This document shows, piece by piece, positions 1 to 8,361 of a stretch of 38,062 nucleotides of DNA. The notes beneath the pieces were generated by a model, which searched no databases, was not told the DNA's origin, and saw nothing but the letters and a program-made list of their open reading frames with translations. The translations under genes and the position numbers were made by a program. The first letter of the stretch is position 1, and the number at the start of each line of letters is the position of its first letter. Source of the stretch: Planctomycetota bacterium (lineage in GTDB: Bacteria; Planctomycetota; UBA1135; GCA-002686595); contig JAJDET010000016.1 in NCBI GenBank assembly GCA_029259655.1, forward strand, positions 1 to 38,062, read 5' to 3'.

Positions 1-123
1 AGCAGGCGATGCGTCGAGCGCGTCTTGTACGGCCTCCAGTGCGGACTCACGAATGAGCTCGGTCAGGTCCTCGACGAAGGCGTCGACACGGTCACGAAGT
101 GCAGAATCGGTAGTTCGGGGCAT
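1..123 (-). CDS. Unidentified protein, N-terminal 41 residues only (runs off left edge)
   Basis: An open frame starts with ATG at 123 and continues without a stop off the left edge, so only 41 residues are visible. A plausible ribosome site (AAAGGGA, then CA) precedes the ATG, which supports this start. The peptide begins MPRTTDSALRDRV and continues as a charged amphipathic helix containing LIRESALEAV. There is no signal peptide or membrane segment, so a cytoplasmic protein is likely. The family cannot be named from this much sequence. The 179-base stretch between it and the asparagine synthetase gene holds a small GGAAGC/GCTTCC inverted repeat at 179-192 and nothing else I can support. Confidence 0.5.
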   Translation of the reverse strand, partial: MPRTTDSALRDRVDAFVEDLTELIRESALEAVQDALDASPA

Positions 124-302
124 TGTCCCTTTAGTTGTTTAGGCCGCGAGCGCCGACAGTAAAGCGTTTTCGAGCGCTGGAAGCGAGCTTCCTATTCACA
201 TTTGCTCGACACTTCTCAGTCGAAAGTGCCCTCGAAGGCCGGATCGCCACCCGTGGAGAAAGTCCCCGACGAGGTGATGAAGGGGAGCGGTCTCGTACCG
301 CC

Positions 303-2288
303 CTACGCCTCGACCCCGAACCGTTCCATCCACGCGCCTACGCACAGAATTCGCCAGAGCACCGAGTTGGCGTGGCGCTTGCCGGAAGCGGTCTTCTCGA
401 AGAGGTCCATCACGCCCTTGCCATCGAAGACCTCGGGCGCGAGCTCGCAAGAACGCTCGAGGAGCGGGCGGAAGACCTGCGACTGCTCGCGGAACCAGAC
501 CTTCTCTGCGGTGACGAAAGCCATCTTGTCCTTGCGCTCCCTGATCACGTCCGGGATCGTCCCGCGCATCGATTCGCGCAGCACGGCCTTCGTGGTCGCG
601 TCCTGGATCTTCAGCTCACCGGGCAACGACATCGCGTACTCGACGAGACGGTAGTCGAGATACGGGACTCGGCTCTCGACCGAGTGCGCCATCGAGTTGC
701 GGTCCTCGTAGTGCAAGAGCATCGGCAGGTTCGAGTAGAGCAACTGGTCGAGGGACCAGTCGGCGAGCGAGTGCCCCGGCGTCACCGGCTTGCGGCTCGG
801 CTCGCCGTCACCGGCCGCCGGCCCCTTGCTCATCCAGCGCGGCCGGAAGTGCGTCTCGAACCAGGTTCCCGCGCCCGACCGCAAACCCGTCGGCACGAGC
901 TGGCGCGCCGGCATCATCAGGAGCCTGCGCGCCTTGTAGCCGTGCACCTCGCGCGCTGTCCGAACGTTCCGGGCGAGCGCGCTCCAGCGGCCGGAGACGA
1001 AGAGCTCGGCGATCCACGAAGCGTAGGCGGAGCGATAGCCGCCGAAGAGCTCGTCGGCGCCCTGGCCGTCGAGCATGACGGTGAGCTCGTTCTTCCGCGC
1101 CTCGTCGAACACGCACCACTGGGCGAAGATGCTCGTCGACCCGAAAGGCTCGTCCTGGTGCCAGACGATCCGGTCGAGATCGTCGAGCAGCCGGTCGCTC
1201 TCGGGGAACACGTAGTGCGCGCGCGTCTTGGTCTGTTCCAGGACCGCCGTGATGAACTGGCGCTCGTCGAACTCGGGCAGCTCGGAGCAGCTCGACACGG
1301 TCTCCTGCAACTCGCTCACACCCGCGCGCGCGAGCTCGCGGTTGACGAGGCACACGATGCTCGAGCTGTCGATGCCGCCGGACAGGCACGACCCGACCTT
1401 GACGTCCGCGCGAAGGCGCGCGCGGACGGAGTCGGAGAGGAGCTCCCGCACCCGCCCGGCCGCTTCCTCCATGCAGACATCGCGCGTCGAGGCTTCGAGC
1501 CTGTACCAGCGTCGCGCGCGCTCCGGCGCACGCGGTGCATCGACCCGGATCGTCAGGTCGTGGCCGCCCGGGACCTGCCGCACGCCTTCGAAGAACGTGT
1601 CCGCCGTGTGGTCGAACGTGGACCACTGCAGGAAGTCGCGCAGGCGTCGTCCGTTCGCTCGCGGCCGCCACCCCTCGAGCTCGGTCAGCTGCTTGATCTC
1701 GGAGGCGAACGCCAGCACTCCGTCGGGTGACGTCCAGTAGTAGAGCGGCTTGATCCCGAAGCGATCCCGCGACACGAAGAGCGTTCCCGCCTCGAGGTCG
1801 AGGATCGCGAAGGCCCACATGCCGTTGAAGCGCTGCGTACAGGCCTCGCCCCACTCCGCATAGGCCGCGAGCACGACCTCTGTGTCGGTTGCGGAGAGGA
1901 AGCCGTGGCCGAGCGACTCGAGCTCCGCGCGCAGCTCCTCGTAGTTGTAGACCTCGCCGTTGTACGTGATCCAGTAGCGGCGATCGCCGTAGCACATCGG
2001 TTGATGGCCGGCCGGCGAGAGGTCGAGGATCGAGAGTCGCCGGTGGCCCAGCGCCACGCTCGCGGGCTCCTCGCCGGCACCGCGCCCGGCCGGGGCGTAG
2101 GGGAAGTCCGAGCCGAGGACCGGCTCCGGCGTGTCGGCGCCGCCCCACACGCGGTTCAGGGTGCCGCCGGCGAACGAGGCGAACCCCTCGTCGTCCGGGC
2201 CGCGGTGTCCGATCGCCCCGGTCATCCGGGCGAGGGCGTCGTGCAACGCGATCGGATGGGGTGCTACGAGCGCCGAGATGCCGCACAT
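303..2288 (-). CDS. asnB: Asparagine synthase (glutamine-hydrolysing)
   Basis: A 661-residue cytoplasmic enzyme that transfers ammonia from glutamine to an activated aspartate. It begins MCGI, so Cys2 becomes the N-terminal nucleophile of a class II glutamine amidotransferase domain (about residues 2-215, with RLSILDLSP and YNGEVYNYEEL blocks). The synthetase domain carries the ATP-pyrophosphatase loop SGGIDSS at 303-309 and a later GQGADELFGGY block. The length is usual for AsnB-type enzymes. The start is fixed by the need for Cys2. No strong Shine-Dalgarno is visible. The gene is divergent from the CRTAC1 gene across a 213-base AT-richer spacer. Members of this family also amidate other substrates in surface-polysaccharide or natural-product clusters, but nothing nearby argues for that, so the housekeeping role is the default reading. 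Confidence 0.93.
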   Translation of the reverse strand: MCGISALVAPHPIALHDALARMTGAIGHRGPDDEGFASFAGGTLNRVWGGADTPEPVLGSDFPYAPAGRGAGEEPASVALGHRRLSILDLSPAGHQPMCYGDRRYWITYNGEVYNYEELRAELESLGHGFLSATDTEVVLAAYAEWGEACTQRFNGMWAFAILDLEAGTLFVSRDRFGIKPLYYWTSPDGVLAFASEIKQLTELEGWRPRANGRRLRDFLQWSTFDHTADTFFEGVRQVPGGHDLTIRVDAPRAPERARRWYRLEASTRDVCMEEAAGRVRELLSDSVRARLRADVKVGSCLSGGIDSSSIVCLVNRELARAGVSELQETVSSCSELPEFDERQFITAVLEQTKTRAHYVFPESDRLLDDLDRIVWHQDEPFGSTSIFAQWCVFDEARKNELTVMLDGQGADELFGGYRSAYASWIAELFVSGRWSALARNVRTAREVHGYKARRLLMMPARQLVPTGLRSGAGTWFETHFRPRWMSKGPAAGDGEPSRKPVTPGHSLADWSLDQLLYSNLPMLLHYEDRNSMAHSVESRVPYLDYRLVEYAMSLPGELKIQDATTKAVLRESMRGTIPDVIRERKDKMAFVTAEKVWFREQSQVFRPLLERSCELAPEVFDGKGVMDLFEKTASGKRHANSVLWRILCVGAWMERFGVEA

Positions 2289-2439
2289 GGTTCGGGTCGG
2301 ACTGCCTGCCGGGTGCTTCGCCGCCCGCCCCCCGGGGGCCGAGGGTGGGTGGGCTCGCGGGGATCATAGATCCCCGGTGGCGGCTAACTCCTGTCGAACC
2401 AAGGAATTGGAGCACACAGCACGGGGCGCCTCAGCTGCT

Positions 2440-2500
2440 TCCATACGGTGTAAATACAGTTTCAATGCGCCACGATTACACTGTAAGTACGTCAATCACA
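2440..2500. promoter_or_regulatory. AT-rich divergent intergenic segment with nested inverted repeats
   Basis: This is an AT-rich island in otherwise very GC-rich DNA, placed between the divergent asnB and CRTAC1 genes. GTGTAA at 2448-2453 is mirrored by TTACAC at 2476-2481, and TACAGT at 2455-2460 by ACTGTA at 2480-2485. The paired half-sites suggest an operator or a pair of divergent promoters. I could not find a convincing -35/-10 pair. The CRTAC1 start at 2502 has no Shine-Dalgarno, so its message may be leaderless or start close by. Confidence 0.35.
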
Positions 2501-2501
2501 C

Positions 2502-5500
2502 ATGGGTAATCGCTCGTCCCATCCCCTGCGATCGAGTGCCGTTCGCACCGCGAGCCCCCGAATAGCCGCGCTGTGTGTCCTGGCCATTGCGCCCCTCCCG
2601 CTCGAGCACGAGGGGTCGCTCGATCAGATGGTCGCGGAGCTCGAGGTGCTGGCCGGGCGCCTCGAGGGAGACAAGGACGTCAAGTGCTGGACGTCCTTCA
2701 AGCAGCTCGAGACGTTCATCGCCGGCTGCCAGCTCGACCCGAGGACGACGCACCTGAAGGTCGCGGCGGTCAAGAGCTACGTCGACCACGTCTGGAAGGA
2801 AGCCGCCACCCACACGAAGGACGTCATCTCGCGCGAGGAGCTCGACGCGACGGTGAGCCGGATCTTCCCCCACACGAGCCTCGAGCTCGTGCGGTTCACG
2901 GTCCAGCTGGGCACCATCACCGTGACCGTCCCGTTCCACGACGTGACGAACTACGAGGACACGGTCGAACCGCTTCGGCTGCTCCAGACGCTGGCGAAGG
3001 AGGTGCAGGCCCAGTCGCCGGAGCGGCCCGCGCTCACGATGGGGGCGATCGAGTCCGCTCGCCACCTGATCGCACTCCTGAGCACGGCGCTCCTGCGCGA
3101 GGCCGCGGAGATCGCCCGGGCCAGGCGTCACGCTTCGATCGAGGCGGAGGACCTCCTGGAGGTCGACCGTCGCCTTGCAGCGGAGCTCGGGATCGCTCGC
3201 ATCGATCCGGATCGAGCCCCCGAGAACATCCGGGCGAACACGGAGAGTCCGCGGGATGCGATGCTGGCCGTGGCGAGGGCGAAGATCGGCGCCCTGGCCG
3301 AGTTCAACACGCGCTATTCCGCGGAGAAGCTCGAGCGCACCTTCGACGCGGACCTCGCTCTCCTCGAGAGCGAGTGGGCCACGCGGCCGGTCGAGCCGGA
3401 GGCCTCCTCGCTGCACAAGCAGGCCCTGGTCTCACTGGCGCGCTTCCTGCACACGACGTGCGCACGTGCCAACCAGAGCGACGCCGTCCTGTCGGGAACG
3501 CAGATGCTGGCGACGATCGAGGCTCACTATCCATCGGTCACGACGTGGGCCGGGATCATCAACCTGTTCCCGAACGAGCCGGTCCTCAACGACGTCTGGG
3601 TCGCTGAGTACCAGGCCGACGCCCTGCGGGACTCCGCCTGGCACTGGCGGGCCATCGAACGGTCGCTCGTCGGGCAGGACGAGCGCGTGCGCGAGCTCGA
3701 TCTGTACGCGATGGAAGAGCTCTCGGAGTTCCTCTCCGTGTATGCGGTCGCACTGCTCATGGTCGCCGGGAACGTGGCGGAGAACACGGGGCGGGACACG
3801 GTCGGAGTCGACGAGCTCCGCGCCGCCCAGCGAGCGTTCCGGCTGACCCGCAGGAACCTGGTCGCCAAGGACAACAAGACGCTTCCCGCCTCGCCGCCGG
3901 CAGACCCCGAGCGGGCTCGCTCCGCGCTCGAGAGCCAGCTGCGCGCCGCCTACATCGATCAGGTCTTCACGGATCGGACCGAGCGGTCGGGCATCGACTT
4001 CGTTCACGAGACCTCGCGTCGAATCACGGACTATCGCTTCGGTGAAGTGTCCGAGGGCGTGACCCAGAGCTATCTCGACACGGCGCGGGAGAAACAGCTC
4101 GACCGCGACAAGGGCGTGCGTATCCCCAACCTGGAGATCGGGATCGCCGGCGGCGGCGTGGCCGTCGCCGACGTCGACGGGGACGGCCTGCTCGACATCT
4201 ACCTCGTCAGCGGCGGCCGGGACCGGCTCTATCGCAACCTGGGTGACCTACGGTTCATCGACGTGACGGACGATTCGCGTCTCGTCGACGGCGGCGAGGG
4301 TCGCGGCGCCTATTTCGTCGACTACGACAACGACGGCGACCAGGACCTCTTCGTCACACACGTCTATTCACCGAACCGCCTGTACCGGAACCGGGGCGAC
4401 GGAACCTTCGAGGACGTGACAGAGGCCAGTCGGCTTCCGCTCGACGACGACCGGATCAGCCACTCGGCCACGTGGTTCGACTACGACGGTGACGGCAATC
4501 TGGACCTGTACGTGGGTGACTTCGGCGACTGGCTGGGAGGGGATCGCCCGTTCCTGGCCGCCGACTCGCGCAACGGAGGACGAGATCGTCTCTACCGCAA
4601 CACCGGCGACGGGCGCTTCCACAACGTCACACTGGAGACGAATGCGGGCCGTACGGGCTGGACCCAGGCGGTCTCGCACTTCGACGCCAACGGAGACGGA
4701 TGGCAGGACATCTACGTCTGCAACGACTTCGGCAGCGACGAGCTCTTGATCAACGAGGCCGGTCGGGGATTCGTGAACGAGACGCCGCCCGGGATCAAGA
4801 ACCGCTTCCTGCACGGCATGAGCGTCGGGTTCACGGACGCCAACGGCGACGGCGTCGACGACATCTATGTCAGCAACATCGCGATCTTCAGCTTCGTCTC
4901 CAAGTACATCACTCCCGGCGCCGAGACCCAGATCGTGCTCAGCCAGCACACGGCACTGAACGCTCGCATCATCGAGGCCAACATGTTCCTCGTGAGCGAT
5001 GGCTCCTCGTACTCCGAAGCGCACAACGACTACTTCGATCGAGTGAGCGGATGCGGCTGGGCCTGGGATGCCGACTTCTTCGACTTCGACAACGACGGCC
5101 ACGAGGACCTCTACGTCGTCAATGGCCGGGAGCCGAACCTGACCTACGACCGCGAGCGAAACGTCCTCTTCAAGCAGGTCGACGGCCAGTTCTACGACGT
5201 GTCGGTGAACAGCGGCGCCGACATCCGGTCGAACTCGCGCGGAGCCGTCCACGCCGACCTGGACCGGGACGGAGACCTGGACCTGATCGTCAACTGCTAC
5301 GAGTCCGGTGCGATCCTCCTCTCCAACAACACGCAGAGGCGGCACTGGGTCCGCCTCGAGCTCGAGGGATCGCTCTCCAACCGCGATGCCATCGGGGCTC
5401 GCGTCGAGCTCCGCGCGGGTGGCCGAGTGCAGCGTCGTACGATTCGCGGCGGCAGCGGGTTCCTCTCCAAGGAGCCCTGCGAGCTGCACTTCGGCCTGGG

Positions 5501-5636
5501 GGCGGCGGAGAGCGTGGAAGAGGTCGTGATCACGTGGCCGAGCGGCGGTCGTCAGGTCCTGACCGACCTCGCCATCAACCGCGCGCACGAGATCGTCGAG
5601 TCGGAGATGGTGGGACCCGAGACGGCGGGACGGTGA
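2502..5636 (+). CDS. Exported CRTAC1-family protein: helical N-terminal region, FG-GAP propeller, ASPIC/UnbV domain
   Basis: A 1044-residue protein. An arginine-rich start and a short hydrophobic stretch (residues 20-32) suggest export. Residues about 40-450 are almost entirely helical, with four repeats of a long helix, a short turn and a short helix (about 85-123, 178-226, 299-345, 399-448). Two of these resemble histone folds (see findings). Residues 545-935 hold seven calcium-binding-like DxDxDGxxD turns (near 557, 606, 659, 727, 778, 860 and 918), as in seven-bladed FG-GAP/VCBS propellers. Residues 945-1035 match the ASPIC/UnbV domain, with WPSGG and the IGARVEL block. CRTAC1-type proteins are extracellular and usually bind metal or carbohydrate. 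No enzyme activity can be assigned. The start lacks a Shine-Dalgarno and could lie slightly downstream. Confidence 0.88.
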   Translation: MGNRSSHPLRSSAVRTASPRIAALCVLAIAPLPLEHEGSLDQMVAELEVLAGRLEGDKDVKCWTSFKQLETFIAGCQLDPRTTHLKVAAVKSYVDHVWKEAATHTKDVISREELDATVSRIFPHTSLELVRFTVQLGTITVTVPFHDVTNYEDTVEPLRLLQTLAKEVQAQSPERPALTMGAIESARHLIALLSTALLREAAEIARARRHASIEAEDLLEVDRRLAAELGIARIDPDRAPENIRANTESPRDAMLAVARAKIGALAEFNTRYSAEKLERTFDADLALLESEWATRPVEPEASSLHKQALVSLARFLHTTCARANQSDAVLSGTQMLATIEAHYPSVTTWAGIINLFPNEPVLNDVWVAEYQADALRDSAWHWRAIERSLVGQDERVRELDLYAMEELSEFLSVYAVALLMVAGNVAENTGRDTVGVDELRAAQRAFRLTRRNLVAKDNKTLPASPPADPERARSALESQLRAAYIDQVFTDRTERSGIDFVHETSRRITDYRFGEVSEGVTQSYLDTAREKQLDRDKGVRIPNLEIGIAGGGVAVADVDGDGLLDIYLVSGGRDRLYRNLGDLRFIDVTDDSRLVDGGEGRGAYFVDYDNDGDQDLFVTHVYSPNRLYRNRGDGTFEDVTEASRLPLDDDRISHSATWFDYDGDGNLDLYVGDFGDWLGGDRPFLAADSRNGGRDRLYRNTGDGRFHNVTLETNAGRTGWTQAVSHFDANGDGWQDIYVCNDFGSDELLINEAGRGFVNETPPGIKNRFLHGMSVGFTDANGDGVDDIYVSNIAIFSFVSKYITPGAETQIVLSQHTALNARIIEANMFLVSDGSSYSEAHNDYFDRVSGCGWAWDADFFDFDNDGHEDLYVVNGREPNLTYDRERNVLFKQVDGQFYDVSVNSGADIRSNSRGAVHADLDRDGDLDLIVNCYESGAILLSNNTQRRHWVRLELEGSLSNRDAIGARVELRAGGRVQRRTIRGGSGFLSKEPCELHFGLGAAESVEEVVITWPSGGRQVLTDLAINRAHEIVESEMVGPETAGR

Positions 5637-5660
5637 GCGCGAGGATCGGACCCGTGTCCG

Positions 5661-6056
5661 TCAGTGCGCGTGCGCGTGCCGAGGCCCCGGGAAGCGGAGC
5701 GCCTCACAGACCCACACGATGACCTCGAGCGGGACGACCACACAGACGAGGAACACGATCTCCCCCACGAGGTAGCCGAGCGTGAGTACGGCGAGGGACA
5801 CGAGGGCCGCAGCGAACAGCGCGAAGAGCGCCATGACGTCCGAGAGAACGCCCGCCGCGTGTGGCGGCACGCGGTCCTCGAAGGACAATGCTCGGCCCCG
5901 AGCGACGAGGACCGTATCGGCGGCGGCGATCGTCGCGCACACGACGACGAGAACGGCACCCGTACACGTGTCGATCAACGCGGACAGCAATAAGACCGCC
6001 CGCGAGGGGGCAACAGCCCGCACGACACGTATTCTCGGTGGCGAAGAGTCCCTCAC
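5661..6056 (-). CDS. Small integral membrane protein, unknown function
   Basis: A 131-residue frame that starts with GTG at 6056. Its composition is clearly that of a membrane protein: hydrophobic segments at about residues 20-50, 75-97 and 98-118, separated by a charged loop containing ARGRALSFEDRVPP. The tail ends in alternating histidines (RHAHAH), which could bind a metal, though that is speculation. It ends 24 bases from the 3' end of the convergent CRTAC1 gene. Other in-frame GTG codons close downstream could be the true start. I do not recognise the family. Confidence 0.55.
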   Translation of the reverse strand: MRDSSPPRIRVVRAVAPSRAVLLLSALIDTCTGAVLVVVCATIAAADTVLVARGRALSFEDRVPPHAAGVLSDVMALFALFAAALVSLAVLTLGYLVGEIVFLVCVVVPLEVIVWVCEALRFPGPRHAHAH

Positions 6057-6134
6057 GCTCTCTATTAGCCGACGCCCTGGCGGGAGTTACGAAACGAGAG
6101 CGGAGGGTGTCGAGGGCCCTAGCGGAGGGGCTCC

Positions 6135-8282
6135 TCAGTGCTTGGCGCCCGCCGGGATCGGGAAGCCTCGATCGCGCATCAACGCTTCGATCGCCGCATC
6201 GCGGCCTCGGAAAGCGCGATAGGCCTCCTGCGGATCGACTGCGTTGCGCACGGCGAACAGATTCTCGACGAGCTTCCGTGCGAGGTTCCGATCGTAGAAA
6301 CCGCCGGGAGCCTCTTCGAATGCTTCGGCCGCATCCGACGTCAGAACATCGGCCCACATGTAGCCGTAGTATCCCGTGGAGTAGCCCTCGCCGGAGAAGA
6401 CGTGCGCGAAGTGCGGGCTCCGGTGTCGCATGACGATCTCGTCGGGCATGTTCAGCTCGGCGAGCGTGGTCCGCTCGAACTCGACCGGGTCGATCCCGGT
6501 CGGGTCCGTCATGTGATAGCGCATGTCCATCAGCGCCGACGCCAGGTACTCGGCCGTGCTGAAGCCCTGGTTGAAGGTCGCGGCCTTCTTGATCTTACGG
6601 ACGAGCTCGGCCGGGATGGGCTTGCCGGTCTCGACGTGGACCAGGTACCCGTCGATGACCTCGTCGGTGGGCAGCCAGCGCTCGAGCAGCTGAGACTGGA
6701 ACTCGGTGTAGTCGCGCACGCCGCCGTCGAGTCCCGGATAGGTGATGTTCGCCGACAGGAAGTGCAGCGCGTGGCCGAACTCGTGGAAGAGGGTCTGGGC
6801 GTCGTCCCAGGAGATCAGGACGGGTTCACCCGGCTCGCCCTCGATGAAGTTCGAGTTGTTGGACGCGAGGACGGTCTTCTTCCCGTCGAAGGTCTCGTGG
6901 ACCCGGTACATGGTGGCCCAGGCGCCCGAGCGCTTGCCCCGCCGCGCGAAGGGGTCGAGATACCAGAGCCCCACGTGCTTGCCCGAGTCGCGGTTCTTCA
7001 CCTCCCACACGCGCACGTCCTCGTGGAAGACGGGAACGGTGCCCTCCGGGATCGCCTCGAACTCGAACCGGAAGAGCTCCCCCGCCACGAAGAACATGGC
7101 CTCGCGCAGCTTGTCGAGCTGGAGGTACTGCTTCACCTCGTCGGAATCGAGGTCGTACTTCGCCTTGCGAACCTTCTCGGCGTAGTAGCGGTAGTCCCAG
7201 GGCGCGATCGTGATCCCGGCCCCATCCTCGTCGGCGACCGCTTGCATGTCGGCGACCTCTTCCTCGACGCGCGCGAGCGCGGCGGGCCAGACGGCCTCGA
7301 GCAGTCCCAGCGCTTGCTCCGGCGTCTTCGCCATGCGGTCCTCGAGTTGCCACTGGGCGTAGTTCTCGAAGCCCAGGAGCTGCACCCGCTCGTGACGCAA
7401 CTGCAGGATCTCGGCGATGACCGCGTTGTTGTCGTGCTCGTCCTTGTTGTCGCCCCGCGAGTAGTAGGTCCTCCAGACCTTTTCGCGCAGGTCCCGCTCG
7501 TCGGAGAAGGTCAGGAACGGGTCCATCGAGGAGCGCGTGTTGGTCACGGCGTACTCGCCGTCGCGGTCGCGTTCCGTCGCCGCCGCGGCCGCCGCCTGGA
7601 CGAAAGAGCTCGGCAGACCGGAGAGTTGACCTTTGGCGAGGTAGAGGACGTAGCCTTCCTCGTCCGCCAGCACGTTGTTGCCGAACGTGGTGTGGAGCTC
7701 GGCCAATCGCTTGTTGATTGCTGCATAGCGCTCGCGCTTCTTGCCCGCGAGCGTCGCGCCGTTCTTGGCGAATTGCGTGTAGCGCAACCAGACGAGGCGC
7801 TTCTGCTCTGCGTCGAGCCCCGACTTGTCGCCCTCGTGGACGGCCTTGATCCGGGCGAACAACGCCTTGTTCTGCGTGATCTTCGAGCTGTACTCCGCGA
7901 GCTTCGGAGCCATCTCCTGCTGGATCTCACGGAACTCCTCGGACGAGAGGTTGTTGCTCCAGATCCCGTAGTAGGTCTGCGCGCGGTCCAGATCGTGGCC
8001 GGCGCGCTCCATCGCGACGATCGTGTTCTCGAAGGTCGGCGGTTCTTGGTTCTTCGCGATGGCGTCGATCTCGGCCAGGTGCTCCTTCATCGCGAGCTCC
8101 AGCGCCGGCTTCAGTTCCTCGAGGCGCACGGCGTCGAACGCGGGGACGCCGCCGTAGGGACCGGTCCACTCCGCGAGAAGGGAGTTGTCGTGCGTCTTCT
8201 GGGTCATGGATTCACCGGATCGGCACGCAGCGGCGACGAGGGTCAGGGTGGCGAGACAGGCGAGTGCGCGAGGGCTGGGCAT
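6135..8282 (-). CDS. M3 family zinc metallopeptidase (oligopeptidase A / dipeptidyl carboxypeptidase type), lipoprotein
   Basis: A 715-residue zinc peptidase that cleaves short peptides. A lipoprotein signal ends at LVAAAC, with Cys20 as the probable lipidated residue, so it should sit at a membrane facing the periplasm or outside. The M3 signature HEFGHALH places zinc ligands His500 and His504 and catalytic Glu501. The third ligand is Glu527 in YTEFQSQ. Near the C-terminus the GYSTGYYGYMWADV block is typical of the family's substrate-binding loop. Length and domain order fit Dcp/OpdA proteins, most of which are cytoplasmic, so the lipobox is a notable adaptation for degrading peptides outside the cytoplasm. 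The next gene upstream on the same strand is 79 bases away with a hairpin between, so the two are probably independent units. Confidence 0.92.
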   Translation of the reverse strand: MPSPRALACLATLTLVAAACRSGESMTQKTHDNSLLAEWTGPYGGVPAFDAVRLEELKPALELAMKEHLAEIDAIAKNQEPPTFENTIVAMERAGHDLDRAQTYYGIWSNNLSSEEFREIQQEMAPKLAEYSSKITQNKALFARIKAVHEGDKSGLDAEQKRLVWLRYTQFAKNGATLAGKKRERYAAINKRLAELHTTFGNNVLADEEGYVLYLAKGQLSGLPSSFVQAAAAAATERDRDGEYAVTNTRSSMDPFLTFSDERDLREKVWRTYYSRGDNKDEHDNNAVIAEILQLRHERVQLLGFENYAQWQLEDRMAKTPEQALGLLEAVWPAALARVEEEVADMQAVADEDGAGITIAPWDYRYYAEKVRKAKYDLDSDEVKQYLQLDKLREAMFFVAGELFRFEFEAIPEGTVPVFHEDVRVWEVKNRDSGKHVGLWYLDPFARRGKRSGAWATMYRVHETFDGKKTVLASNNSNFIEGEPGEPVLISWDDAQTLFHEFGHALHFLSANITYPGLDGGVRDYTEFQSQLLERWLPTDEVIDGYLVHVETGKPIPAELVRKIKKAATFNQGFSTAEYLASALMDMRYHMTDPTGIDPVEFERTTLAELNMPDEIVMRHRSPHFAHVFSGEGYSTGYYGYMWADVLTSDAAEAFEEAPGGFYDRNLARKLVENLFAVRNAVDPQEAYRAFRGRDAAIEALMRDRGFPIPAGAKH

Positions 8283-8307
8283 GGGGACACCGTTTGGTTG
8301 AGGAGCT

Positions 8308-8331
8308 CGAGCCCCGCAAGATAAGGGCTCG
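8308..8331 (-). terminator. Hairpin between the SGNH hydrolase gene and the M3 peptidase gene
   Basis: CGAGCCC at 8308-8314 pairs perfectly with GGGCTCG at 8325-8331 around a 10-base loop. It lies in the 79-base spacer downstream of the SGNH gene and upstream of the M3 peptidase start. There is no T tract, so it may be a weak terminator or a leader structure. Confidence 0.3.
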
Positions 8332-8361
8332 GGCGACCGGCTGCCACTCGATACGCCCGGG

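Noticed and set aside
135..1730. Long plus-strand open frame of 531 codons opposite asnB
   Set aside because: Arginine- and proline-rich antisense shadow of the asparagine synthetase gene, produced by high GC; no recognisable fold.
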